From Treponema sp. (GTDB lineage Bacteria; Spirochaetota; Spirochaetia; Treponematales; Treponemataceae), in contig JAGBGX010000006.1 of NCBI GenBank assembly GCA_017935745.1, forward strand, positions 124,001-188,000: a DNA stretch of 64,000 nt, read 5' to 3'. Of the stretch, positions 1 to 9,500 are shown piece by piece. The notes below the pieces were generated by a model, which did not search any database, was not told where the DNA came from, and saw only the letters and a program-made list of their open reading frames with translations. Every line of letters starts with the position of its first letter. The first letter of the stretch is position 1. The translations under genes were made by a program, and so were the position numbers.

Positions 1-117
1 GTGTTCAAGCAGCACACAAACTATCTGGATGACGGCCCGGAAATCGCATGGAAGGACACGGTGTACGTTTCATGGTCTGCTGATGACGGATATATTGTCG
101 AGGACATACTCAAATGA
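1..117 (+). CDS. potA: Spermidine/putrescine ABC transporter ATP-binding protein PotA, C-terminal fragment
   Basis: The frame is open from the first base of the window and ends at TGA 115-117, leaving 38 residues. The fragment has the look of the C-terminal TOBE-type beta domain of PotA-like ATPases (V-x-V-S-W-S-x-D-D-G near the end). Its stop overlaps the potB start as ATGA, so the two are translationally coupled. The identity rests mainly on the downstream potBCD genes, because no Walker or ABC signature motif lies inside the window. It would be the cytoplasmic ATPase that drives polyamine import. Confidence 0.6.
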   Translation: MFKQHTNYLDDGPEIAWKDTVYVSWSADDGYIVEDILK

Positions 118-1130
118 AAAAAAAGCGAAGCAGCGGCAGAAAAAGCCTGCAGCTCAAAATGGCGCAGGCTGCATACGCTTCAAAATACAGAAAGGCAAAT
201 CCAGGCCCCGCGTATGCCTGGCCGATGGGAGCATGGTTCTCGCTTTTTTTTATTGTTCCCCTGATTATCATCATCTGCCATTCGTTCCTTAAGCGCGATG
301 TGTACGGCGGCGTTACAAATGAGTTTTCGCTCAAGGCGTACCAGCAGATGCTCAGCCCGGCCTACGGAATGATTTTTCTGCGCACCCTGTGGATTACAGC
401 TGTCTCAACTGCGGTTACAATCCTCATTTCGCTTCCCTGCGGATATGCAATGGCCCGCAGCAGGCATCAGACGGTGCTGCTGATTCTTGTCGTTGTTCCG
501 TTCCTCACAAACAGCCTGATCCGCATTTTCGCATGGATTACGATTCTGGGAGACAACGGCATCCTGAATCAGATTCTGGAGCTGATTCACCGCCTCATAA
601 GCGCGCTCACAGGCTCCCATGCTCCGTTTTCGCCGCACAAATTCATGTATACAAAGGGAACGGTGATTCTTGTAAGCATCTATATGTACCTTCCGTACGC
701 GATCCTTCCGATTTTCACTGCTGTGGACAGATTCGACTTTACGCTTCTGGAAGCCGCGCGCGACCTTGGAGCCACAAAGGCGCAGTCAATGTTCAAGGTG
801 CTTATTCCCGGCATAAAAAGCGGAATCTTAAGCGCAGTCATCTTCACTTCCATTCCCATTTTCGGAACGTACACGGTGCCGCAGCTTGTGGGCGGAAAGG
901 ACAGCTACATGCTGGGAAATGTGATTGTTGACCAGGTGCAAAAAATACGGAACTGGCCGCTCGGCTCAGCATTCAGCCTTGTCATCACGGCAATCAGCAT
1001 GGCGGGCGTCCTGCTGATGCTGTCGTCAGGCAGAAAGGAAGCGGAGCTGAACAGAAAGGCGCAGAAAGAAGATGCCTCTCTCTCTCTAGCAGAAAGCATT
1101 TCCGGCATCACGTTCCAGGGAAGCAAATGA
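114..1130 (+). CDS. potB: Spermidine/putrescine ABC transporter permease PotB
   Basis: Inner-membrane permease of 338 residues with about six hydrophobic helices, the first at residues 40-56. The ABC-permease EAA loop is clear at residues 213-220 (EAARDLGA), with the G and the I-P-G-I continuation that docks on the ATPase. A basic N-terminal tail of about 30 residues (KKKR, KYRK) precedes the first helix and is longer than usual. It starts inside the potA stop (ATGA) and ends inside the potC start (ATGA), giving a tightly coupled potA-potB-potC unit. The substrate (polyamine) is inferred from family resemblance and the PotD-like binding protein. Confidence 0.9.
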   Translation: MKKKRSSGRKSLQLKMAQAAYASKYRKANPGPAYAWPMGAWFSLFFIVPLIIIICHSFLKRDVYGGVTNEFSLKAYQQMLSPAYGMIFLRTLWITAVSTAVTILISLPCGYAMARSRHQTVLLILVVVPFLTNSLIRIFAWITILGDNGILNQILELIHRLISALTGSHAPFSPHKFMYTKGTVILVSIYMYLPYAILPIFTAVDRFDFTLLEAARDLGATKAQSMFKVLIPGIKSGILSAVIFTSIPIFGTYTVPQLVGGKDSYMLGNVIVDQVQKIRNWPLGSAFSLVITAISMAGVLLMLSSGRKEAELNRKAQKEDASLSLAESISGITFQGSK

Positions 1131-1999
1131 AAAATCCGATTCTTTCACTTTACAAGAAATTCAAGTCCGCCCCGAAGAGCGAATCAAACAGGCACGCAAA
1201 GCTCCAGTGGAAAAAGCGGAACAGATACTTCAGCCTTTCAAACACGGCGCTCTGCCTTTCGCTGCTGTTCCTGTTCCTGCCGCTCTTTGTGATTGTATTC
1301 TACTCATTCAACGAGTCAAAGGACACAACGTTCACCCGGCTTTCCTTTGTATGGTACCAGAAGCTTATTTTCAGCTCAAAGCCGCTGTGGCTTGCGCTTT
1401 TGAACAGCTTTATCGTGGCGCTGACATCCGCAGCCGTGGCCACAGTGCTCGGGACGCTTGCCGCAATCGGCATGAGCTGGTACAAGTTCTTTGGAAAGCC
1501 GTACATCCAGTCAGTCAGCTTTCTGCCGATGATTCTGCCGGAAGTAATCATGGGAATTTCCCTCCTGATTTTTTTCAGCGGAATAAAGCTGTCGCTCGGG
1601 CTTCTTACCATTTTCATTGCGCATACGACATTCTGCCTTCCGTTTGTCTACCTGATGGTAAGCGCGCGGATTGACGAATTCGACTATTCAATTATTGAGG
1701 CAAGCCACGACCTGGGAGCAAACGAGATGCAGACGCTGACAAAGGTGATTGTTCCCGCCATCATGCCGGGCATTGTCTCAGGATTTATGATGAGCATCAC
1801 GATGTCGCTTGAAGACTACGTAATCACAGCGCTCGTCTCCGGCCCGGGAAGCACTACGCTTCCGCTGTATGTGTATTCGCTGATACGGTTCGGAGTAAGC
1901 CCTGTCATCAACTCGCTTTCCTTTGTGCTGATTCTGGCAATCTGCCTTATAGCGGTTCTGCTCAGGAGCCGGCTCAAGTCGTTTGCCGCCTCACGCTGA
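1127..1999 (+). CDS. potC: Spermidine/putrescine ABC transporter permease PotC
   Basis: Second permease of the polyamine importer, 290 residues, with a hydrophobic helix at about residues 41-60 and the EAA loop near residue 191 (EASHDLGANE followed by V-P-A-I-M-P-G-I). As in PotB, the N terminus carries a lysine/arginine-rich cytoplasmic tail. The ATG overlaps the potB stop by 4 bases. After its stop there is a 107-base gap holding an intergenic repeat copy (2041-2094) before potD. Confidence 0.9.
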   Translation: MKNPILSLYKKFKSAPKSESNRHAKLQWKKRNRYFSLSNTALCLSLLFLFLPLFVIVFYSFNESKDTTFTRLSFVWYQKLIFSSKPLWLALLNSFIVALTSAAVATVLGTLAAIGMSWYKFFGKPYIQSVSFLPMILPEVIMGISLLIFFSGIKLSLGLLTIFIAHTTFCLPFVYLMVSARIDEFDYSIIEASHDLGANEMQTLTKVIVPAIMPGIVSGFMMSITMSLEDYVITALVSGPGSTTLPLYVYSLIRFGVSPVINSLSFVLILAICLIAVLLRSRLKSFAASR

Positions 2000-2040
2000 A
2001 ATGGAGCCGCCATGAATCCGCGCAAAACTGCTGCTATAAA

Positions 2041-2094
2041 TCAACATGCCCCGATGCAAGCACCGGGACATCAAATCCTCCGCACAAATCAAAG
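2041..2094. repeat. Intergenic repeat element, copy 1 of 5
   Basis: Lies between potC and potD. It shares with the copies at 4716, 41120, 58832 and 62529 a GC-rich dyad (CCCCGATGC, then CACCGGG), a middle A-T-C-A-A-A-t-C-C, and an end resembling TCCGCACAAATcAAA. This copy is the only one directly upstream of a plus-strand ribosome binding site (GGGAGA, for potD). Confidence 0.6.
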
Positions 2095-2106
2095 GGAGAA
2101 CCCATT

Positions 2107-3153
2107 ATGAAACTATCTGTCAAGCTGATTCCCGCACTGCTGCTGGGACTTTCACTGGTCTGCGGCTGCACAAAAAAATCGGACGAACGCACGGTCTACC
2201 TGTACAACTGGACGTACTACACGCCCGATGAAGTGCTCAGAAGCTTTGAAGCAGAATTCAACTGCACAGTAAAAGTGGACAGCTACGCTTCAAACGAAGA
2301 AATGTACGCAAAGCTCCGCGCCGGGGCAAAGGGATACGACATTGTTGTTCCGTCGCAGGACTACTGCTCAATCATGATACGGCAGGGAATGCTGCGCGAG
2401 CTTGACCAGAGCAAGATGACAAACAAAGTCCACATAAATCCGCTCGTCCTTGAAAAAGCTTCCTACGACCCTGAAATGAAATACTGCGTGCCGTACTACT
2501 TTGGGGCGGCGGGCGTTGCAGTAAACAGGACAAAAGTCCCGGGCGGCTATGAGCGCACCTGGAACATTTTTGCTGACAGCCGGTTTTCCGGGCATGCCAC
2601 AATGATGGACGACATGAGGGAAGTCATGGGAGACGCGCTCGCGCACCTCGGCTACAGCGTCAATTCGCTTGACAGCACTGAGCTTGAGCAGGCAAAGAAT
2701 CTCATCGTCCACAGCTGGAAGCCGAACCTGGTAAAGTTTGATGCTGAAGGATTCGGAAAGTCATTCGCTTCCGGCGACTTCTGGCTCTGCCAGGGATATG
2801 CGGAAGTCATCTATGGGGAAGTTCCTGAAGAAAAATGGGAAGAGACAATCGACTTCTTCATTCCTCAGGAAGGCGGGCCTTCGTACCTTGACAGCATGTG
2901 CATCCTCAAGGACGCGCCGCACTACGAGCTTGCAAACGAGCTGATAAACTACATCCAGCGGCCGCAAGTCTACGCGCAGTTTCTGGACGCATTCCGCTTT
3001 CCGTGCTTTGTAAACAAGGACGCCGCGCAGTTCACGGAAAAAAAGCCCATGTACGAGGCATCCCAGCTGGACAACTGCACTCTAAAGGAAGATATCGGCG
3101 AAGGGCTGGACAAGTACAACGACCTGTGGCAGGAAATCCGCTTCACGGAATAA
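2107..3153 (+). CDS. potD: Polyamine-binding periplasmic lipoprotein PotD
   Basis: Extracellular solute-binding protein of the spermidine/putrescine family, 348 residues. A lipoprotein signal peptide with lipobox V-C-G-C puts the lipidated Cys at residue 21. The mature part begins with the family-typical V-Y-L-Y-N-W-T-Y-Y-T-P-D-E segment and contains Y-D-I-V-V-P-S-Q-D-Y, the ligand-domain hinge region. A ribosome binding site GGGAGA lies 8 bases before the ATG. It captures polyamine at the membrane surface for PotBC. The stop is followed by a hairpin (3194-3219). Confidence 0.9.
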   Translation: MKLSVKLIPALLLGLSLVCGCTKKSDERTVYLYNWTYYTPDEVLRSFEAEFNCTVKVDSYASNEEMYAKLRAGAKGYDIVVPSQDYCSIMIRQGMLRELDQSKMTNKVHINPLVLEKASYDPEMKYCVPYYFGAAGVAVNRTKVPGGYERTWNIFADSRFSGHATMMDDMREVMGDALAHLGYSVNSLDSTELEQAKNLIVHSWKPNLVKFDAEGFGKSFASGDFWLCQGYAEVIYGEVPEEKWEETIDFFIPQEGGPSYLDSMCILKDAPHYELANELINYIQRPQVYAQFLDAFRFPCFVNKDAAQFTEKKPMYEASQLDNCTLKEDIGEGLDKYNDLWQEIRFTE

Positions 3154-3193
3154 CGGCAGCAAACGAAAAAATTCCGTATAAAAAAGCGTGCCG

Positions 3194-3219
3194 GGGAAAG
3201 AGAGGGTTTCCTCTCTCCC
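3194..3219 (+). terminator. Stem-loop after potD, possible terminator
   Basis: A 7-bp stem (AGAGAGG with CCTCTCT) closes a 4-base loop and is extended by three G-C pairs across a 2-base bulge. No U-run follows, so it may be an mRNA 3-prime end stabiliser or a factor-dependent site rather than an intrinsic terminator. It separates the pot operon from the aroA promoter. Confidence 0.4.
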
Positions 3220-3230
3220 AAAAACAGGGT

Positions 3231-3259
3231 TTGTCATTCCTGCGAAACTGTGATAAAAT
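3231..3259 (+). promoter_or_regulatory. aroA promoter (leaderless arrangement)
   Basis: TTGTCA at 3231-3236 and TAAAAT at 3254-3259, spacer 17, with a TG extension (TGATAAAAT). Only 6 bases (CAGCCC) separate the -10 box from the ATG at 3266, and they hold no ribosome binding site. Transcription should therefore start at or next to the start codon. Confidence 0.6.
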
Positions 3260-3265
3260 CAGCCC

Positions 3266-4645
3266 ATGAACATTGTGTCAAAAAGCGCATCCCTTTCAGG
3301 GCGCATTCAGGTTCCCGGCTCAAAGTCGCATACAATCAGGGCGCTTCTTCTGGCATCCCTTGCGGAAGGAACATCAGTCATCAGGAATCCGCTTGCAAGC
3401 GCAGACTGCCTCAGCACAGCGCAGGCTGTTCCTCTGCTCGGGGCATCAGTCACCATGGACAGCACCGGGAATATGTGGACTGTTGAAGGCGCGGGAAAGC
3501 GGATCCACCTGCCGGAAGACGTTGTGAACGTCGGCAACTCAGGCTCTCTGCTCTACTTCCTCTCTCCGATTGCCGCCACATTTGAAGGATGGAGCGTCTT
3601 TACCGGGGATGAAAGCATCCGGCGCCGTCCTGTAGCCCACGTTGCTGACGCGCTCACGCAGATGGGAGCGCACGCATATATTTCACGCCCGGACAGCAGC
3701 TCATGCCCGCTGCTGATTCAGGGGCCGGCTTCAGCAGCACACACAGTGCGCACAGGCGGAGAGCTGAGCCAGTACATTTCAGGAATGATGATGGCGGCGA
3801 CACGGCTGAACGGCACGCTGCGCATCGAGCTTTCAAATCCCAAGGAAACGCCGTACCTTGAAATGACGCGCAAGTGGCTTGATCGCACCGGGGCAAGCGT
3901 CAGAATGAGCAGCGACTTTACGCACATTGAAGTTGACGGGCCTGCGCACCTCAAGCCGTTTGACACAGCAATTCCAAGCGACTGGGAGGCAGCCGCATTT
4001 CCCCTGATTGCAGCTCTTATCACGGACAGCGAAATTGAAATCGAAAATGCGGACACAAGCGGAACGCAGGGCGACGAGGCAATCGTGGCGGTTCTGCAGT
4101 CCATGGGCGCAGACATCGAGCTGAACAAAACGGCAGGAAGCCTCATTGTCCGCGGCGGAAAGAAAGCGCGGAACAAGACAGGACATCTTTCAACGCTCGG
4201 CCTGCCGGGGAAAACGCTTCATGCCAATCTTTCAGGATATCCCGATGCTGTATGCGCTCTTGCGGCTGTTTCCTGCTTTGCGGAAGGAACTGTCTGCATT
4301 GAGGATATCGGCGTATGCAGAAACAAGGAGACTGACCGCATTTCCGTTTTAAAGTCGGAGCTTGAAAAGCTCGGCGCAGATATTACAGAAGGAAGCGACA
4401 GCCTGACAATCCGCGGGCATTCGCCGGTTCTTCCGGACGGAACAAAAAACGCGCAGTTCGCGCTGCACGGAGCGGAAGTTGAAAGTTTCCTTGACCACAG
4501 GGTTGCAATGAGCCTTGCCTGCCTCGGGCTGGGGCTTCCGGGCGGACAGCAGGTGACAGTAAAGGACGCGGAATGCTGCTCGGTGAGCTTTCCCCGTTTT
4601 ACAGAAGCAATGAACGGCATCGGGGCAGGATTCATCATCAGCTAG
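3266..4645 (+). CDS. aroA: 3-phosphoshikimate 1-carboxyvinyltransferase (EPSP synthase)
   Basis: Sixth step of the shikimate pathway: joins phosphoenolpyruvate to shikimate-3-phosphate in the cytoplasm. At 459 residues it is slightly longer than the usual 430-440. Family marks are the N-terminal P-G-S-K-S-H-T-I-R-A substrate lysine/serine motif, N-S-G-S in place of the common N-A-G-T, the R-N-K-E-T-D-R-I motif and D-H-R-V-A-M-S near the C terminus. It stands alone, with its own promoter ending 6 bases before the ATG. The other shikimate gene seen here, aroC, is 17 kb away. Confidence 0.93.
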   Translation: MNIVSKSASLSGRIQVPGSKSHTIRALLLASLAEGTSVIRNPLASADCLSTAQAVPLLGASVTMDSTGNMWTVEGAGKRIHLPEDVVNVGNSGSLLYFLSPIAATFEGWSVFTGDESIRRRPVAHVADALTQMGAHAYISRPDSSSCPLLIQGPASAAHTVRTGGELSQYISGMMMAATRLNGTLRIELSNPKETPYLEMTRKWLDRTGASVRMSSDFTHIEVDGPAHLKPFDTAIPSDWEAAAFPLIAALITDSEIEIENADTSGTQGDEAIVAVLQSMGADIELNKTAGSLIVRGGKKARNKTGHLSTLGLPGKTLHANLSGYPDAVCALAAVSCFAEGTVCIEDIGVCRNKETDRISVLKSELEKLGADITEGSDSLTIRGHSPVLPDGTKNAQFALHGAEVESFLDHRVAMSLACLGLGLPGGQQVTVKDAECCSVSFPRFTEAMNGIGAGFIIS

Positions 4646-4715
4646 CGCAGAAAGCCGCATGCCTGCATGGCATGTCCCTTGCAACCGGGCGCATTTTTCA
4701 GTGTCAAAGCAAACA

Positions 4716-4764
4716 GCATACCTTGACGCGAGCGGCGGGGTATGAAACGCTCCGCACGGATCAG
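4716..4764. repeat. Intergenic repeat element, copy 2 of 5
   Basis: In the aroA to acyl-ligase gap. It matches the right half of the element well (GCGGGGTATGAAACGCTCCGCACGG, split here as GCGGGGTATG and AAACGCTCCGCACGG, then ATCAGA). The left half differs: its dyad is CATACC with GGGTATG around GCG-GA-GCG-like arms. It is a more diverged copy than those at 41120 and 62529. Confidence 0.5.
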
Positions 4765-4817
4765 ACAGCAGTTTTGCAGGCAGGCTGATTCAGGACAGGC
4801 GCATGTGAGGTACAGAT

Positions 4818-6479
4818 ATGGACAGAACATACAACGACACAATGTTCAGGGACACGTTTGAGCACGAGTACACATGGCTCAACGGTTTTCTGCGGAATGT
4901 GCAGCGGTACGGAACGCGTCCGGCTGTCATCGACCCGGAAACACACTCGCAATGGACGTACAGAGAGCTGAATGCACAGGCAAATGCATTTGCACGCGCG
5001 CTTTTGGACTGCGGAATCAAGAAAAATGATGTCGTGATGATTGCGCTCAGAAACTGCCCTGTGTTCGCCTTTGCGTATGCCGGAGCGCGGAAAGCAGGCG
5101 CAATTCTCCTTGCGGCAAACTGCGGCCTTGCACCGGGAGAAATGGCCCGGCTCATCGACCACAACAGGCCACGGATTGTCATCTACTCGGCAAACATACG
5201 GAGCACAGCACAGGAAGCGCAGACGCTGTGCAGCTTCAAGCCGCAGCTGTTCATTCTGGCGGACAATATTGAAAACGAGAGCATTCCCGCCGGACACTGT
5301 TCCTATGAAGAATTTACTGACGGAAAGCCGGCAGACGAGTTTCCGCTGAATTTCAGGCCGCATATTTATGATGAAGTCATCAGGCTGTGCACGAGCGGCA
5401 CTACATCCCTGCCCAAATGCGTTCCCGTGAACGACATAAACGAAGTTCTTACCGCCCATGACGTAATCATGCACTGCGCGCTCACTTCCCGCGACATCAC
5501 CTTGAACATGACGCCATGGTTCCACCGCGGAGGCTGCCATGCGGCAGGGCCGGGAGCTGTATTCTATGCGGGAGGCGCAGCCGCTGTAATGCGGAATTTC
5601 CGGCCGAACCACGCGCTCGAATGGATCTCGTCATACTCAGTCACGTTCCTGATTGGAGCACCGGCAAGCATCAGCATGATTTCAAAGATGCAGAAAAAGC
5701 GCCGGTTTGACCTTTCAAAGCTGCGCGGAATCATTGCAATGGGCGCTCCGCTGGCAAAGGACGACTGCATCGAATATATGCAGACGCTCACGCCGAACAT
5801 TTTCAACGGATACGGCACAACGGAAACGTTCTGGAATTCGCTTTTAACTCCGGCAGATCTTCCTGAAAACGCCGGAAGCGCTGGAGTCAGCTCGCTCGAT
5901 GATGAAATCAGGGTTGTACAGCTGTATGACGGAAAAAGAGCCGAACCGGAAGAAACAGTTCCCTGCGACGGAACAACGGAAGGCGAAGTGATTATCAAGT
6001 CTCCGGCAAAATCAACATACGCATACTTCAACGGAGAAACGTCTGAAGCTGAGAAATTCTACAAAGGCTGGATGTACACAGGAGACACTGCCACCTGGAA
6101 CAAAGACAGGTTTGTCACGATAAAAGGGCGCAAGGACGACATGATAATCGTTTCCGGCGAAAACATGTATCCGGCTCAGATTGAAGAGGCGCTCAATTCC
6201 CATCCCAAAGTCAAGGACAGCGCAGTCACTTCAGTGCCGGACAAAATCCGCGGGCAGGCAGTCGCAGCCTACATCATTCCCGAGGAAAATGAAACGCTGA
6301 CAGTGCAGGAAATCGCTTCATTCTGCGCGGACAGCCCGCTGCTTTCGCAGTACAAGCGGCCGAGGTTCTTCCGCTTTGTCACTGAAATTCCGATGACTGC
6401 CACGGGAAAGAAAAAGCATTCCGTCCTGAAGCAGATGGCGCTTGATGATTTTCGCAGCGGAACATTACAAAAACGCTAG
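4818..6479 (+). CDS. AMP-dependent synthetase/ligase (acyl-CoA ligase family)
   Basis: Adenylate-forming enzyme of 553 residues. Core motifs appear in order: P-loop T-S-G-T-T-S-L-P-K-C, G-Y-G-T-T-E, Y-T-G-D-T, the hinge G-R-K-D-D-M-I-I-V-S-G-E-N, and the C-terminal T-A-T-G-K-K-K with the acyl-transfer lysine. The P-loop is unusual: G-x-P-K-G is replaced by S-L-P-K-C. It would activate a carboxylic acid as the acyl-AMP and transfer it to CoA or another thiol. The substrate cannot be read from sequence. The site GAGGTA precedes the ATG. It is monocistronic, followed by a promoter at 6487. Confidence 0.8.
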   Translation: MDRTYNDTMFRDTFEHEYTWLNGFLRNVQRYGTRPAVIDPETHSQWTYRELNAQANAFARALLDCGIKKNDVVMIALRNCPVFAFAYAGARKAGAILLAANCGLAPGEMARLIDHNRPRIVIYSANIRSTAQEAQTLCSFKPQLFILADNIENESIPAGHCSYEEFTDGKPADEFPLNFRPHIYDEVIRLCTSGTTSLPKCVPVNDINEVLTAHDVIMHCALTSRDITLNMTPWFHRGGCHAAGPGAVFYAGGAAAVMRNFRPNHALEWISSYSVTFLIGAPASISMISKMQKKRRFDLSKLRGIIAMGAPLAKDDCIEYMQTLTPNIFNGYGTTETFWNSLLTPADLPENAGSAGVSSLDDEIRVVQLYDGKRAEPEETVPCDGTTEGEVIIKSPAKSTYAYFNGETSEAEKFYKGWMYTGDTATWNKDRFVTIKGRKDDMIIVSGENMYPAQIEEALNSHPKVKDSAVTSVPDKIRGQAVAAYIIPEENETLTVQEIASFCADSPLLSQYKRPRFFRFVTEIPMTATGKKKHSVLKQMALDDFRSGTLQKR

Positions 6480-6486
6480 GCAGACC

Positions 6487-6525
6487 TTGACACGGAATCC
6501 GTTGTAAAGTACGCTTGCATGCAAG
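6487..6525 (+). promoter_or_regulatory. Promoter with overlapping 12-bp palindrome
   Basis: TTGACA at 6487-6492, 17-base spacer, weak -10 TACGCT at 6510-6515. A perfect palindrome CTTGCATGCAAG (6514-6525) covers the -10 edge and the expected start point, as a repressor operator would. It would drive the 1121-residue gene at 6560. Confidence 0.5.
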
Positions 6526-6559
6526 GACTTGTGATTTTTATTTTACTCTTGAGGTACAT

Positions 6560-9500
6560 ATGAAAAAAGAAGTCCTTGGTGTCTTTACAGAGCTTGACGG
6601 CCGGAAATTTTACAAAATCGAAAACTACGACTGCATGGAAGACTTTTTTATGACAATAACAAGTTCTTCCGATGTATGGAATTTCTGCTGGTCAAAGGGA
6701 GGCATCAGCGCAGGAAGAATCAACAGCAACAACGCGCTGTTCCCCTATTACACTGCGGATAAAATTTCAGACATGAAGCGGACGACAGGAAGCAGGACTG
6801 TCATTGCAGTTTTCACCGGGAACGGAACAGTGTTCTGGGAGCCGTTTGAGCCGCTTCTTTCGCACTCAAGCCGCCCGGAAAGCAGCAGCATTCAGCGCAA
6901 CATCTACAAGAATGAAAACGGAACGGAAATCTGGTTTGAAGAAGTCAACAGAACGCTCGGGCTTTCATTCAGGTACGGCTGGACTTCCTCTGCGCAGTTC
7001 GGGCTTGTAAAGCTGTCATGCATAGAAAACCTTGATCCGGCCGAAAAAAAGCTTGGCATTCTGGACGGATGCATCAATATTCTTCCGGCATGTGTGGATG
7101 CGGAATTCCAAAAGAACAACAGCATTCTTCTTGACGCGTACAAGCAGACTGATCTTGACAAAAAAAACGGGCTTGTGCTGTTTTCAGTTTCCTCGGTTGT
7201 GACGGACAAGGCGGAGCCGAGCGAAGGGCTTCTGGCAAACACGTGCTGGTTCACGGCGGACGGCGGCAGAATCATTCTGGGAGAAAATGCCGCTGAGCAC
7301 TTTTACGCGGCGGACGGAATTCCCGAGCAAATGGAAGCGCCGGACAGCCTTAAGGGAGAGCGCGGAGCTGCCTTTCTTGCAAGAAGCCTGAGCCTGAAAA
7401 AAAGCAGCTCGTGGATGCAGGTTTTTGACACATTCCTTTCAGCAGCGCGCATTGCCGGACTTCAGGCTGAAATTGCGGACAAGCGCGCGGCCCGCAAAAA
7501 GCTTGAGGATGACATTGCGTCCCAGGATGCGCTGATGAGCCGGTACATTTCAGAGGCTGACGGAATTCAGCGCACAGCGCAGGAAATGACATGCACCCAT
7601 CACCGTGCAAACGTGCTGTTCAATATCATGCGCGGCGGATTTTTTGCGGACAACGGAAAAATCAATGTGAGCGATTTTCTTCAGTTTGTTTCTGAACGGA
7701 ACAAGGAAAAGAGAGGTGCAGCTGAACTCGCGCTGAAAGAGCTTTGCGCTGCATCTTCGGTTGAAAAAAGCACAGCCGAAGCTCTGATTGAACAGAGCGG
7801 CGACATGCAGCTCAGGCGGCTTTTTATGGAATATATTCCGGTGATTTTTTCGCGCAGGCACGGAGACCCGAGCCGTCCGTGGAACAAATTCAACATCAGG
7901 CTGAACGACAAAAATGGAAATCCGCTTTTAAATTACGAAGGAAACTGGCGGGACATTTTTCAGAACTGGGAGGCGCTGCTTTTTTCCTATCCGCTGTATG
8001 TAAAAAATATCTGCTCAAAATTCCTGAACGCAATGACAATCGACGGATTCAATCCGTACCGAATTTCCCGGGAAGGAATTGACTGGGAGACACCTGATCC
8101 TGAGAACCCATGGGCGCAGTACGGCTACTGGGGCGACCATCAGATCATCTACTTGCAGAAGCTGCTTGAGCAATGGAATTCTATCAGCAGCCAAAGCCTC
8201 ACCGAGTCACTGAATGAAAAGCTGTACACAAGCTCAAATGTTCCGTACCGGCTGAAAAGCTACCGTGACATCTGCCGGAACCCGCGCAGCTCAATTCTGT
8301 TCGACAAAACGCTGAGCGACAGCCTTATTGCACAGTCAAAGGAATTCGGTTCCGACAGGAAGCTGTTCTGCGGCAAGGACGGGCAGCCGCAGCTCGTAAG
8401 CTTTACGTCAAAGCTGATGCAGATTGTCATTTCAAAAGCGGCAAACCTTATTCCCGGCGGCGGAATCTGGATGAACACGCAGCGGCCTGAATGGAACGAT
8501 GCAAACAACGCGCTTGCAGGCTACGGTCTTTCTGTTGTCACTTCCTGCTACTTTTACCGGATGCTGCACTTCCTCGGGCAGCTGTACGAGTCTTCAGCGG
8601 AAGAGGAGTTTTCCATTCCGGCTTCCCAGGCATCATGCCTGAGGCAGCTTTCACAGCTGTATCAGGCTGACAGCTTTGAGAAGGCAGCCCAGGATGACAG
8701 CAGGCGCAAATCATTTGCGGACAGCGCCGGACTTTTGTTTGAGCAGGAACGGGAACAGCTTTACAGAAACGGCGCAGGTGATGAGTGCGCATGCGTTTCA
8801 CGTCAGGAAATCTGCGCGTTCATTTCAGCTGTAAAAAAAGCCGTGGAGCTTACGGTCAGGGCAAACAGAAGAAGCGACGGCCTGTATCATTCGTACAACA
8901 CAATGGTGATTTCTGAAGCGGCGATGCACGTGCAGAATCTTCAGGAAATGCTTGAAGGCCAGGTTGCCGTTCTGTCAAGCGGACTTCTCTCTGAGCAGGA
9001 ATGCATTGAGCTTTTGCAGTCGCTCAAAAAAAGCGCGCTGTTTGAGCCGCATCAGCATTCGTACCTGCTGTATCCGAACAAGCATCTTCCTTCATTTCTT
9101 GAAAAAAACAATGTTTCCGCACAAGATGCCGAACCGCTTTTGCAGCTCATTTCGCGGACGGGAACTGCATTTCTGGAGCAGGACAGAAACGGCACATATC
9201 ATTTCAATGCGCAGTTCAAGAATGCACGGCTCATGCAGGATTACGCGGACGGACTTGAAAGGCAGATGCAGCCTTCAAAACAGGAAATGGACACGCTGCT
9301 CGCCCTGTATGAAAAAACATTCCGCCATCAGAATTTTACCGGAAGATCAGGAACGTTTTATGCGTATGAAGGCATCGGCAGCATCTACTGGCACATGGTT
9401 TCAAAGTTGCTGCTTGCTGTTCAGGAAAATGCGCTTTCAGCATACAGAAAAAACAGCCCGCTCTTTACCAAGCTGAAGGAAGCATACTATGATATTCAGG

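Noticed and set aside
2046-2231. Small frame from the repeat element into potD
   Set aside because: It starts inside the repeat and overlaps potD in another frame; no ribosome binding site.
4761-5612. 283-codon minus-strand frame across the acyl-ligase gene
   Set aside because: Antisense to a clear adenylate-forming enzyme; Cys- and Arg-rich shadow composition and no start signals.
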